A DNA stretch of 64,000 nt from Pseudoalteromonas gelatinilytica. GTDB taxonomy: Bacteria; Pseudomonadota; Gammaproteobacteria; Enterobacterales; Alteromonadaceae. Both the position numbers and the translations under genes were made by a program. The DNA is taken from the NCBI RefSeq assembly GCF_001641615.1, contig NZ_LRRU01000018.1:345413-409412 (forward strand). The letters are read 5' to 3'. Below the pieces are notes generated by a model. That model searched no databases, was not told the origin of the DNA, and was given only the letters and a program-made list of their open reading frames with translations. Within the stretch, counting starts at the first letter, position 1, and the number at the start of each line of letters is the position of its first letter. Of the stretch, positions 9,769 to 18,949 are shown piece after piece.

Positions 9769-9955
9769 GGTAACTCCATAATATTTAAACACGATGTTAC
9801 TAGCCTAGCTGGTTCAGCATTAAATTGTTATTAACATTAGAGCAATGTGCGATTATTGGTAGGAAAAGTGAGGTAAAGAGGTCGTTATTGTATGGGACGA
9901 AAAATTTAAGTGTGATGATTAAGGTTGAATTGAAAGCAAATGGTTTTTGTTGAAC

Positions 9956-10048
9956 TGATTACCATATAGAAAGAAAAGCTTTGAAAAAGTAAATCATCTT
10001 TGCTTGAATCATACTTTTTCTATAGCATTAAGCATTGATTGGTAATCA
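9956..10048 (+). promoter_or_regulatory. Nested inverted repeats upstream of the primase-RT operon (possible structured RNA or operator)
   Basis: Outer arms TGATTACCA (9956-9964) and TGGTAATCA (10040-10048) pair perfectly. Just inside, TATAGAAAGA (9965-9974) pairs with TTTTTCTATA (10015-10024) with one mismatch. Inside that, GAAAAAGTA (9983-9991) pairs perfectly with TACTTTTTC (10012-10020), competing for part of the same right arm. The element ends 63 bp before the RT gene. Several defense RTs use an upstream non-coding RNA, but nothing here proves transcription; an operator is the alternative. Confidence 0.5.
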
Positions 10049-10111
10049 TTTTTAATCTGTATACTTACAGTTTTAGAAATACAAAGTGTTGGTAAAATAA
10101 AGGACTACCTA

Positions 10112-13100
10112 ATGCAGTTTAGTGATGCAATTTCAGAGTTAACGTCAAGGGTTAAGCTTGATGATTTGTGTGATAGGCTAAGGATAGACACAGAGATTAA
10201 AGGCTCTAATAAAGTTGCACTCTGCCCTTTTCATGATGACACAAAACCTTCAATGCGTTTGTATGATGACAACCCTACAGGTGGATCCCAATTTCACTGT
10301 TTTGCGTGTAATGCTCACGGCAATATATTTGAGTTAGTAAAACAAGTTCAAGGTGTCGACTTTAAAGAGTCAGTAAAGTGGTTAGCAAACGAGTATGGAA
10401 TTACTCTTTCCAGCATGCCCCGAAACAATAACTCTAAGAATGTTGATAGTTTGTTTTCAACTATTACTAATGATTGTTACTTATATGCTTTGCAGGTTTA
10501 TAAAGATAAACAAAATATCGGTGAACTTACCAATTATATAGTGGGAGTTCGTAGGTTTAATCAAGATATTATCGAAAAAGCTAATCTTACACTAGTTTCA
10601 GGAAAAAACTTACTGGTAAAACATCTCTCAAATTTAGATTTAAAAGATGCAGAAAAATTAATTTTATTTGATGAGTTTGAGCGTTTAGGGCTTATAAAAA
10701 AATCACTAAACTCAGATGAGAATCACAAATTTTACCTACCACTAATCCAAGAGCTGCAGCAATCGTATTATGATCACTTTTCAGAAGGGCGTGTATTATT
10801 CCCACTTCAAAATGAAATTGGAAAAATATTAGGATTTGCAGGGGGAGTAACGAATGAAAATGTTAAAGGACCCAAGTATCTTTTTACCAAAGGGCTTAAA
10901 AAGAGACACATACTCTATCGTTCAAACTCTGCATTTGAAAATCTGCAAAAAACACGTGGCATCGAGCAATCCCTCTATATTTGTGAAGGATTGTTCGACG
11001 CTTTAAGGTTAGAATCTTTAGGTTATGCAGCGGTCGCTATTCTTGGCGCAAGCCTTTCAACTGAACAAACAAAACTCATTTGCTCACTATCTTTAAAGAT
11101 GGAAGAGGTGCTGCATGTTCACCTATTTCTTGATAATGATAATGCTGGCATTACAGCAACTGCAAATGCAATTAAAAGCCTTTTAAAATCGAGTGATCCT
11201 GGCTCTTTAGAATTATCTATATTGCATGATAGCAACACTCTTTCAAAAGTTGATCCTGATTTATATTTGCAGCAAGTGGCTAATCAAGAACAAGCTAATG
11301 AAAAGCTCCTTCAGATTGATTACCCATTACCAGCAATCTATTTAGCATCAAAGTTAAAGATTACAACTAATAGTATTAGAAATAATGAATTTTTTAATGA
11401 CTTACCTTATTCCAAAAAGTTTAATGCTGCTAAAACCTGGAGTGAGGTCTTTGACAATATCAATCGCGATGAGGAGCAATTTTTAAATAATTTTGAAAAA
11501 GAATACAAAACAGAATCTTGGTATGGATTTCTTGCAAGTCAGTCAAAGCATAAATTAGGCGTTGAAGATTTAGAATTTACTGATAAAGACTTCTTAACTG
11601 ATATTTCAGCAAAGGTTAAGCATGCTATTAAAGTTGCACAATCGTCTGGGTTATCAAGTGCTTTGCCGAATGATATATCCGAGTGGCGGCGCTTAGATAT
11701 GAGTTCAGTTGCTGTTGAGACTATATTAGAAGATCGCTTCAACTTAAACACTGATCTGCGACCACTTGAACCGTTAAATACTTTTAAAACTTCAAGAAAA
11801 ATTGGTGACCCTGAAGCTCGCATTATGCACATGCATTGTGCTGAAGATTTGATTTCTCATCAGTACTTAATGAATGAACTTTTGACGCAGTCTTACGATA
11901 ACTTTCCACTAAAACACACTGATAAGTCTCATCGAAGATTAAGTGATTGCATACCAGCTACACGGTATTACAGAGATGATAATTTATCTGCATCCACAGG
12001 TAATCCGGTCAGAGAAGATGTTGTCTTGAGTTTTGCATATCAAATTGACATGGAATTAATTGAAGGGGCACCGCCTAAAAAAGAAGGAATGTTTAGACCT
12101 TACTTTGATTCTTGGAAAGACTTCACAGCATCTATATCTACAGTAGCTAAAAAAATGCCTTTAGTGCATATGGTAAGGCTTGACCTTAAAAGATATTACG
12201 ATGAGTTACAAAGGTATGTCGTTCGAGATGCATTAAGAAACTGCATACCTGTAAATATTTTTGATAATGATAGGTTTGCAGTCCTAATAAAGAAAGAAAA
12301 CCGAACAAAAGATTTTCTAATAAACTTTATTTTAGAGCAAAGCTTTGGATATTCATTTTATGATTCCAAAACAGGAGAGGTTCAAACAAAAAGCTCACAA
12401 AAAGGTATACCTCAAGGGCCTGATTTATCGTCTTTTATCGCTAACTTAGTATTGTTCAAAGTTGATGAAGCAGCTAGATATTTTATTCAAACTTATAAAA
12501 ATGAAGATACTGATTATAGCCCAGCCCATTATGCTAGGTATGTTGACGACATGGTTATTATTGCTGATAGTGCAAACCTACTCGCAAAATTTCGAAGTAC
12601 GTTAGAGGGTTCAATTAAAGATTTGCAATTAGAAATAGTTGCAAAAGAGCAGCCAGCGGCTATGAAGCCTGATGATTTTTTAAGGTATTTAGGTAAGGGT
12701 AAAGCGTTAGCTGCTTCTGGGCCAACTGGCGTTGAGCAACCTATCGATTTCAATGAGCTTAAGTTTATTGATAAAATTGAGAGATATCAGGCGCTTGGCT
12801 TATTAAATGATAAGTCACTTTATGCTTCTGAAGTATCAATGATTCTTAAAAAAGTTTACATGGCTGCTAATTCTGAAGATTTAAGGCTTAATGATCTAAA
12901 AAAAGTATCAAAATGGCTATGGTATGCTGCCGCATCTAAATTTAATAGTGGAACATTAGAACCTGAGCCGGTTGAGCCGTTAATAAAAGACTATCTCGTT
13001 GAATGGTCACGTACTGTATCAAATATTAATACTCCTTTATGTAAGAATGAATGTTTCTGGGAAGATCCACTATTGATCGCTTTAGATGGACTAAAAAGTA

Positions 13101-13660
13101 ACTTTGAGTCTTTTAGTTGGGTTGATGATGGGTTAACTAATCAAGAAAAAGAAACAAAAGACAGAGTAAGAAAAATAATATTAAAGTTAGTCTCAAGTGA
13201 AGATTTTTTTCGAAAATTGAAATTCTATGGTTCATCACTAAGTGAATATGCAATACATGGTTGGGGTGTTTCGGCTAAAGAGCTTGTTAGAACTTATTGG
13301 CAAAAGCTAACATACCTCGAATGGGAAGCTTATAAAATGCTTATGAAATCAAAGGAAGATATGCCTAAGCAAACATCTAACAAAAACTCTCCATTAGCAA
13401 AAAGTCTTAGGCGTCTGACATTTACAAATGCAGAACTTTACCAAAAAAGATACATCGGGCTACACGAATTTGAAGATAGTCTAGTTGGGGAGCTTTACCA
13501 AATTTGTATGCTACTTCAAGAGATATATCATTCATTGGGGTTAGACGAAATTGATGGATTAGCAAAAGTAAAAGGACATATTAGTAACTTAAAAAAAGAC
13601 ATACCTGAAAGTTGTACTTTGGAGTTGTTTTCACTGATAGCAGGGAGCGCTGCTGAATGA
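10112..13660 (+). CDS. DnaG-like primase fused to reverse transcriptase (defense-RT-like)
   Basis: An 1182-residue two-enzyme fusion. The N-terminus is a CHC2 primase zinc finger with Cys38, His41, Cys63 and Cys66. A DnaG-like catalytic core follows (about 130-270; GRVLFPLQNEIGKILGFAGG resembles DnaG). The TOPRIM domain has Glu292 (ICEGLFDA) and Asp341-x-Asp343 (FLDNDNAG), so its metal site is intact. From about residue 610 to 870 lies a reverse transcriptase: motif A with Asp691 (VRLDLKRYY), QGPDLSS at 768-774, and YVDD at 810-813. The C-terminal 300 residues are mostly helical and unrecognised. The DnaB-binding tail of true DnaG is absent. The gene overlaps the next by ATGA. It most resembles DRT/UG defense RTs by context; the group is unassigned. 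Codon usage is far more AT-rich than that of flanking housekeeping genes, suggesting transfer. Confidence 0.9.
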   Translation: MQFSDAISELTSRVKLDDLCDRLRIDTEIKGSNKVALCPFHDDTKPSMRLYDDNPTGGSQFHCFACNAHGNIFELVKQVQGVDFKESVKWLANEYGITLSSMPRNNNSKNVDSLFSTITNDCYLYALQVYKDKQNIGELTNYIVGVRRFNQDIIEKANLTLVSGKNLLVKHLSNLDLKDAEKLILFDEFERLGLIKKSLNSDENHKFYLPLIQELQQSYYDHFSEGRVLFPLQNEIGKILGFAGGVTNENVKGPKYLFTKGLKKRHILYRSNSAFENLQKTRGIEQSLYICEGLFDALRLESLGYAAVAILGASLSTEQTKLICSLSLKMEEVLHVHLFLDNDNAGITATANAIKSLLKSSDPGSLELSILHDSNTLSKVDPDLYLQQVANQEQANEKLLQIDYPLPAIYLASKLKITTNSIRNNEFFNDLPYSKKFNAAKTWSEVFDNINRDEEQFLNNFEKEYKTESWYGFLASQSKHKLGVEDLEFTDKDFLTDISAKVKHAIKVAQSSGLSSALPNDISEWRRLDMSSVAVETILEDRFNLNTDLRPLEPLNTFKTSRKIGDPEARIMHMHCAEDLISHQYLMNELLTQSYDNFPLKHTDKSHRRLSDCIPATRYYRDDNLSASTGNPVREDVVLSFAYQIDMELIEGAPPKKEGMFRPYFDSWKDFTASISTVAKKMPLVHMVRLDLKRYYDELQRYVVRDALRNCIPVNIFDNDRFAVLIKKENRTKDFLINFILEQSFGYSFYDSKTGEVQTKSSQKGIPQGPDLSSFIANLVLFKVDEAARYFIQTYKNEDTDYSPAHYARYVDDMVIIADSANLLAKFRSTLEGSIKDLQLEIVAKEQPAAMKPDDFLRYLGKGKALAASGPTGVEQPIDFNELKFIDKIERYQALGLLNDKSLYASEVSMILKKVYMAANSEDLRLNDLKKVSKWLWYAAASKFNSGTLEPEPVEPLIKDYLVEWSRTVSNINTPLCKNECFWEDPLLIALDGLKSNFESFSWVDDGLTNQEKETKDRVRKIILKLVSSEDFFRKLKFYGSSLSEYAIHGWGVSAKELVRTYWQKLTYLEWEAYKMLMKSKEDMPKQTSNKNSPLAKSLRRLTFTNAELYQKRYIGLHEFEDSLVGELYQICMLLQEIYHSLGLDEIDGLAKVKGHISNLKKDIPESCTLELFSLIAGSAAE

Positions 13661-16600
13661 GTATTGACAAAAAAAGAGCGATTGAGTTTTTGTGTACGGT
13701 GACACATAAAAGTCAGTTATTAAACGTTTTGCAAGCAAGTAAGCTGCTTAAAATAGAAGGTACGCAATTAATTCCTAAAATACCTCTAGAAACTAATATA
13801 ATTTATGGGCATACAGCAAAAGTTCAAGAACGCGAAGCGAAACATCGAGAAATCGAAGCTTTAAGAAAGGTTCAGTTGTTTGATAAAGAAGATGACTTGG
13901 TTGATAAGGATAATATTTTTTTATCCTCAAAAGAGCATAATGAAGTAACTAGATGGCGAGAAGTTAATACACCTATTTTAAACGAAAAAATTAAAGTATT
14001 TGAATTTCAATTAGCTCCAGGTTTTCCGGCAAAAAAAATATACACCGATGCCCCAACTCATACAGAGCCATCAGCAAAGACATTAAAATGGGTTGCTAGT
14101 ACATATAGAGCATTGGTAAAAAAAGAGTCTAATGATAAAGAACGCATACCTGCTTGGTGTAATATTGCCATGTCTAACTTAATTGAGGACGGTGAAACTG
14201 AAAATACAGTATGTGTTCTAAGCCCTGCTAAAGATACTATCAATACACCGCTTCCGTTCGCTTTTATCCGTGATGGTAAAAGAGGGTTGAGAGCTCATGA
14301 AATCTATAAAAAACAGGGGTACCTGTGGAGGGCTGGAATAGCTTTAACTGATTTGTTGGGTTTTACTCAAGAATTAGATAAATATGCTGAGATTGAAGTT
14401 GATTCAAGCCAAAACTCGCCTATAGAGCAAGTTTTAAAAAGTAGTTTAAGAAAGCTAAATGGATCAGTATATTGGGCTCATAAAGTCGGTGAGTTTGATA
14501 ATCAAGACTCTATCCCTCCACGAATTGAGAGAACACTAAAGTTTTTATCAAATTTTCCAGATGAAAAACGCTCAGAAAACCAGTCTGCCTTTGCTTTGCT
14601 TTCTGAGTTAGAGTCGAGCTTAATGCGAGAGCGAATGACTACTTCTTTCAGACCCGAAAATAATGGTGAGTTACCTTCTTTATACTCTAGAGGCTTAAAA
14701 ACTGCTTTATTAAAAGTACCAATTTCTTGGTTTGAAAGCTTTAACAATAAGCTCCCAACTACCTATGAGGATAGAAAAGAGCCAGCTTTTTGGTCTTCTT
14801 TATTTTCTTTGTTTGAAAGCGATTTATTTGATACAGAAAACACTTTTGAGAGAGAAAGAGGAAGTGCATTGCTCGGGTGTATTTATAATTACACAGAGTC
14901 ATTTTTAAAAGGAGTTGTGTTTGAACAAGAAGCCATAAACAGAATTGGTGATACTAATTACGATGAATTGGATTTAGCCGGAATTATTGGTTTTGAGGAG
15001 ACGACTCTTGTACTAGGTAAAGAGTTAAATAATATAAGTAGCTTGGTCGAATATTTTAAAAACCTTATAGAGTTAAATACACCACAAACAAAATTCGACA
15101 AAATAACAACTGCTGGTTGGCTAGTACTTGCACTGATAAAAATTAAATTCATTGTTACTGATAATAGGGTATATAGCGAAAAGTTTAAAAAAATTGGGGA
15201 AGCTTTAGGAGGAAGTTCTACTTTAGTCAAACTACTAACGAAAAGCTCAGCTAACCCCCGTGAATTTTGGCCAATAGAGCATGAGCCGCAAGCACCTAGT
15301 GGTAGCCCATTAAGCTTAGATGATAAAAATGCTTTAGTTGATACTTTCAGCCAAATAAAGGCTTTCCTGAAGTTGCTAGACCCAATTTATTCTGAACAAA
15401 GCAAAGTAAGATTAGTCGATGTTGAAAGTAAGCACTTTAATTATAACAGTAGTAAAAATGAGTACTTAGAGCGGTGGGATATTAATAAATGGCAAGTAAA
15501 TATAGCAGGTGGTGACAAGCCCTCTACAAAATCAGTTAATGGAGAGCTATTAAGTGACTGGGTAGAAACTACCAAAGACGACAAGCGGCCAATTTATATC
15601 TCTATTTTAGGTTCTAGGTATGGTTTAATTGAAAATACTTTGAGCTTTAATAAAACGTGCTCAAGTTCGGAGCCTGCCTCAGAGGAAAAGTCAGATATTT
15701 CAGTTGACTCTCCTCAACAAAATACTATTGATAATGTTAAAACGCCTCATAATAACAACGAAAATCAAAATGTGCCTCTTCGTGAGATGGAGCATGATAA
15801 TTGTGAGAGGAAAGAGTCAGAGTTTGAAAATAAGAGACAAGAAAATACAAAAAGCAATGTAAATGATGGATTCAACTTTAATAGATCTAGTTTCTATGAA
15901 AGCCAAATTATGGGATGGAACCGTCGCGGTAATACAAAGTCGCCAAGCCATATAAGAGCGGCATTTTTACAGCTAAGACTCAATGATAAGTTGGGTTGTG
16001 GTTATGAATTTCCAAACTTTGATGACATAGAGAAAGATGAAAAGGGTATATACGAAAAAGAGGAACGCAGAAGACAGGCTATTTTGCAGAGAGTTATAGA
16101 AACATGTGCTCAACTTAAGGTTGAGTATCTGGTTTTGCCAGAATATTCTGTTCAGCAAGATACAATAATATGGCTAAAATCAAAGTTAAAAAAATATAAA
16201 ATCTCAGTTTTGGCTGGAACATATAGGTATTCACCGAATATATATCCAAATAGAGAGCATGAGCTAAGAATAGGATGTTCAAGTAAGAGTGAAAAGTCTT
16301 TATTTATAAATAATTATGAAGCCGTTTTAACATTGTTAATACCCTATGATGGCGATGTTGTTCTATTAAACCGCTCAAAAAAGTATGCTTCGCCAGCTTC
16401 AAATGAATTAATCAAACCGTCGAGTGCACTACTAAAGCCTTTATTTACTTTTGCTAGTTTTAATGACGAAGTTGTAGCAAGTGATAAAAGATTAATAAAA
16501 GTAAAAAGTAGCTTAAAAAAATTGGATTCATTAAATGAAGTTGAAGATGTTAATTATGAGATATCGTTAATTAACGATTACATAGACTCAAAAAAAGATT

Positions 16601-17511
16601 TGTCATTAAATGAGTTAAAGAAGTTATGGAATGAGGGTCACATTAGGCCATTAAACTTCATTCAAGAGCTTATTTGTGCTGAGTTGTTCTTATTAACAAA
16701 CCCAACCAATTATAATGACTTAAACTCGGAGTGGATAAAATTAGGAAACCATTTTGATACTAAAAGAACAGAAACAGATGATGAAGAGAGTAATGCAACA
16801 CTTGGTGACCTTAAAAATATTTCAAACTATTTGACTCGGCAAGATCAAGATAAAGACCCTTACCGAAGAAGTATTATATCTATACCTGCAATGACAACTA
16901 GAACTGAAGACTACTGGTTGTTTGGGCAAAGTGCGATGTTAGCAAATGGCTTTAGTACGATTTTTTGTAATGCTGTTTCTAAAGGTCATGGCAGGGGGGG
17001 GAGCTGTTTTATAGGGTTAGATAGTTGGCTGGAAAATAAATCTTCTAATGATTTTATAACTCCTTATCATGGATGGGGTAAAGGGATTTATTATGGCAAA
17101 TCAAGTGAGGCTCTAGGAGAAGAGAGTGCTTTAGTTATTGCAGATATAGATCCATTAATGATGTCACAAGGTAAACCTCGTCCTCAAGCAACTCCTGTTC
17201 CCATGAGACTTGTAGGTTATTTACCAATAATAGAGTATAAGTCTAAAAATAAAAAACACTTGGAAAACATTGAGAATGCACTTGTTAGATTAAATGATTC
17301 AATCAGTACCCTTTCTTATAAAAACTTATCTTTAGATGATTGCAATGAGTTAAAGAAAGCAGTAGAGAGTTTTCTATCGACTGACGAACACTCTAAAAAA
17401 GCTACAAAGGAAAGGATAGAACATTGGGAAAAGAATTTACATAAACATCCGATGTCAGGTTTGCCAGGAGCTCTTACAGATTGGATTGCGGTAGAAGTTG
17501 AAGATGAATAA
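13657..17511 (+). CDS. Large protein with C-terminal nitrilase-like (C-N hydrolase) domain, partner of the RT
   Basis: A 1284-residue protein whose start overlaps the RT stop (ATGA), implying translational coupling. Residues 1 to about 660 match nothing I recognise. A low-complexity Asn/Glu/Lys-rich linker spans about 670-745. From about 755 on, the fold looks like a nitrilase: RAAFLQLRL, then LVLPEYS with Glu829, RSKKY with Lys908/909, LICAEL with Cys1007, and a late G-rich motif (GHGRGGSCFIG) like the family's closing strands. That gives a plausible Glu-Lys-Cys triad, although the Lys-to-Cys spacing is longer than usual because of an extra helical insertion. Nitrilase domains are known partners of UG1-type defense RTs, where they are proposed effectors. 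A G8 homopolymer lies in the gene at 16994-17001. Confidence 0.82.
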   Translation: MSIDKKRAIEFLCTVTHKSQLLNVLQASKLLKIEGTQLIPKIPLETNIIYGHTAKVQEREAKHREIEALRKVQLFDKEDDLVDKDNIFLSSKEHNEVTRWREVNTPILNEKIKVFEFQLAPGFPAKKIYTDAPTHTEPSAKTLKWVASTYRALVKKESNDKERIPAWCNIAMSNLIEDGETENTVCVLSPAKDTINTPLPFAFIRDGKRGLRAHEIYKKQGYLWRAGIALTDLLGFTQELDKYAEIEVDSSQNSPIEQVLKSSLRKLNGSVYWAHKVGEFDNQDSIPPRIERTLKFLSNFPDEKRSENQSAFALLSELESSLMRERMTTSFRPENNGELPSLYSRGLKTALLKVPISWFESFNNKLPTTYEDRKEPAFWSSLFSLFESDLFDTENTFERERGSALLGCIYNYTESFLKGVVFEQEAINRIGDTNYDELDLAGIIGFEETTLVLGKELNNISSLVEYFKNLIELNTPQTKFDKITTAGWLVLALIKIKFIVTDNRVYSEKFKKIGEALGGSSTLVKLLTKSSANPREFWPIEHEPQAPSGSPLSLDDKNALVDTFSQIKAFLKLLDPIYSEQSKVRLVDVESKHFNYNSSKNEYLERWDINKWQVNIAGGDKPSTKSVNGELLSDWVETTKDDKRPIYISILGSRYGLIENTLSFNKTCSSSEPASEEKSDISVDSPQQNTIDNVKTPHNNNENQNVPLREMEHDNCERKESEFENKRQENTKSNVNDGFNFNRSSFYESQIMGWNRRGNTKSPSHIRAAFLQLRLNDKLGCGYEFPNFDDIEKDEKGIYEKEERRRQAILQRVIETCAQLKVEYLVLPEYSVQQDTIIWLKSKLKKYKISVLAGTYRYSPNIYPNREHELRIGCSSKSEKSLFINNYEAVLTLLIPYDGDVVLLNRSKKYASPASNELIKPSSALLKPLFTFASFNDEVVASDKRLIKVKSSLKKLDSLNEVEDVNYEISLINDYIDSKKDLSLNELKKLWNEGHIRPLNFIQELICAELFLLTNPTNYNDLNSEWIKLGNHFDTKRTETDDEESNATLGDLKNISNYLTRQDQDKDPYRRSIISIPAMTTRTEDYWLFGQSAMLANGFSTIFCNAVSKGHGRGGSCFIGLDSWLENKSSNDFITPYHGWGKGIYYGKSSEALGEESALVIADIDPLMMSQGKPRPQATPVPMRLVGYLPIIEYKSKNKKHLENIENALVRLNDSISTLSYKNLSLDDCNELKKAVESFLSTDEHSKKATKERIEHWEKNLHKHPMSGLPGALTDWIAVEVEDE

Positions 17512-18415
17512 AAAAACTATCTTAGCGCTTTTTATTTTTGTTAGTCTAAATTTACTTGTTACATATTTTTCGATCATACCTTTGAGCAGTGAAACTGAAA
17601 TTTGGACTGCTTTAAATGCCTTGGCGACTATGAATATAGCTATTTTAACTGCTTTTTTAGCGTTTTATGGTTTACAACAGTTACATTCAATTAAGAAACA
17701 AACAGATGTTACTAAGGAGCATAATCAATCATTAATAGCGCATTCGGCATATAGTGAATATTTAAAATTAGCTATGGAATACCCCCAATTTGCGCACCCT
17801 AACATTGCTAAATTAGATGAAAATTATGAGCTAAAAAATCACTATAAATGGTTTGTTGCAAATATGTTATATCACTTCGAAACAGTTGTTGAAGCTATGA
17901 AAGGTGATGATGACTGGGAAGTTACACTTATTCCTCAAATAAAAAAGCATGGTTGGTATATTTATCAAAATGATCGTTACAAAAAGGATGGTTGGAGTAG
18001 TGAGTTAAAGGAGCTTATTAAAAAAGCTGAAAAATCTTACACTCGTACACAAAGACAGAAAAATAACGATACTATTATTAAGAGTAAAGCTGAGGAGCAA
18101 TATCAAAGGTACTTAAACCTATTAGCAAAGAACCATAACTTGTTAGCAGAGCCAAGCTCGAATGAAAAGTTCATCCAAAATTCACATGAATATAAAGTGT
18201 TTTATAAACAGATATTTTTTATTCTGGGAGGGTTGGCTGAAATTGTTGAGGAAAATCCTAACTGGAAAAAAACAATAACAAATGAGCTCAAAAGCTTAGA
18301 TTGGTTCTTCTGTGAAAAGTACATGAATCTAAGTGGGGATAGTTATTTTGTGAATGGTCTACAAAAAGAATTACTCTTGAAGTTAAACCATGCTTTGAGA
18401 AAGCTCTTTAGTTAA
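17504..18415 (+). CDS. Membrane protein with two copies of an RT-associated domain
   Basis: 303 residues from the ATG at 17504, which overlaps the previous stop by eight bases; a TTG two codons earlier is an alternative. Two hydrophobic segments (about 5-27 and 36-60) anchor it in the inner membrane. The remainder consists of two divergent copies of one domain: copy 1 about 79-175 (YSEYLKLAMEYP..YKWFVANMLYHFETVVEA..W) and copy 2 about 195-295 (YQRYLNLLAKNH..FYKQIFFILGGLAEIVEENPNW). The next gene encodes a third copy. The function is unknown. In nitrilase-type defense RT systems a small membrane protein accompanies the RT, so a membrane-acting or signal-sensing role is inferred. Confidence 0.82.
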   Translation: MNKKTILALFIFVSLNLLVTYFSIIPLSSETEIWTALNALATMNIAILTAFLAFYGLQQLHSIKKQTDVTKEHNQSLIAHSAYSEYLKLAMEYPQFAHPNIAKLDENYELKNHYKWFVANMLYHFETVVEAMKGDDDWEVTLIPQIKKHGWYIYQNDRYKKDGWSSELKELIKKAEKSYTRTQRQKNNDTIIKSKAEEQYQRYLNLLAKNHNLLAEPSSNEKFIQNSHEYKVFYKQIFFILGGLAEIVEENPNWKKTITNELKSLDWFFCEKYMNLSGDSYFVNGLQKELLLKLNHALRKLFS

Positions 18416-18434
18416 TTTTTTATTAAGGGTTGTT

Positions 18435-18875
18435 ATGAAAGGTTTAGAGGTTAGTTGCGGACTATTTATAGATTTAGTCCCTGTCTTTAGTTTAATTTTA
18501 GCTGTTTTTGCTCTATGTGTTGCGTACTGGCAAGTTCAAGTGGGACGAAGCTCAACAGCATCTGCACAGGCACATAGTATTTACCAGCAATATTTACTTA
18601 TGTGCATGGAGAATCCAGTGCTTGCAAGTGGTAAATATGAACCACGAACTGATAATGATGAGCAATATGCAAAATATACATGGTTTTTTTCTAGTATGTT
18701 ATTTGCGTTTGAACAAGTCTTAGAAGCCAAGCCAAAAGATGAGCAATGGAAAGAGACAATTAAAGCACAGCTATCTATACATAAAAAGCATTTAATTAGA
18801 TCAAGTACGGCAGCTAGCAATCAATGGTATATAGGATTACAAAAGTTGATTGGTGAAGTAAAAAATTCAGATTGA
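18435..18875 (+). CDS. Small membrane protein with one copy of the RT-associated domain
   Basis: 146 residues, ATG at 18435 preceded by AAGGG, 19 bp after the previous gene. One transmembrane segment lies at about 12-34. The cytoplasmic part (about 44-142) aligns by eye with both repeats of the upstream membrane protein: YQQYLLMCMENP, YTWFFSSMLFAFEQVLEA, W-x-x-T-I, and a closing W-Y-x-x-LQKLI. It is the last gene of the four-gene operon and shares the operon's AT-rich codon use. It resembles the small membrane partner described for DRT type 1 systems, from memory and without a search. Confidence 0.8.
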   Translation: MKGLEVSCGLFIDLVPVFSLILAVFALCVAYWQVQVGRSSTASAQAHSIYQQYLLMCMENPVLASGKYEPRTDNDEQYAKYTWFFSSMLFAFEQVLEAKPKDEQWKETIKAQLSIHKKHLIRSSTAASNQWYIGLQKLIGEVKNSD

Positions 18876-18949
18876 TACTTGTTTATCAGCTTTTTAGCCA
18901 CAAGGTTGAACCTTCAACTTAAAGCTATTGGTTTTAAATCTGAAAGCTG

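Noticed and set aside
10112..12000. Housekeeping DNA primase DnaG
   Set aside because: RT domain follows and the DnaB-binding C-terminus is missing; gene context is not rpsU-dnaG-rpoD.
10112..13660. Retron or group II intron reverse transcriptase
   Set aside because: No maturase/intron domain, no intron-like flanks, and fusion to a DnaG-like primase with a nitrilase partner fits neither; the upstream inverted repeats alone do not make an msr-msd.
10112..18875. Prophage or integrative element around the RT operon
   Set aside because: No integrase, structural phage genes, tRNA junction or attachment repeats other than the composite intergenic repeats.
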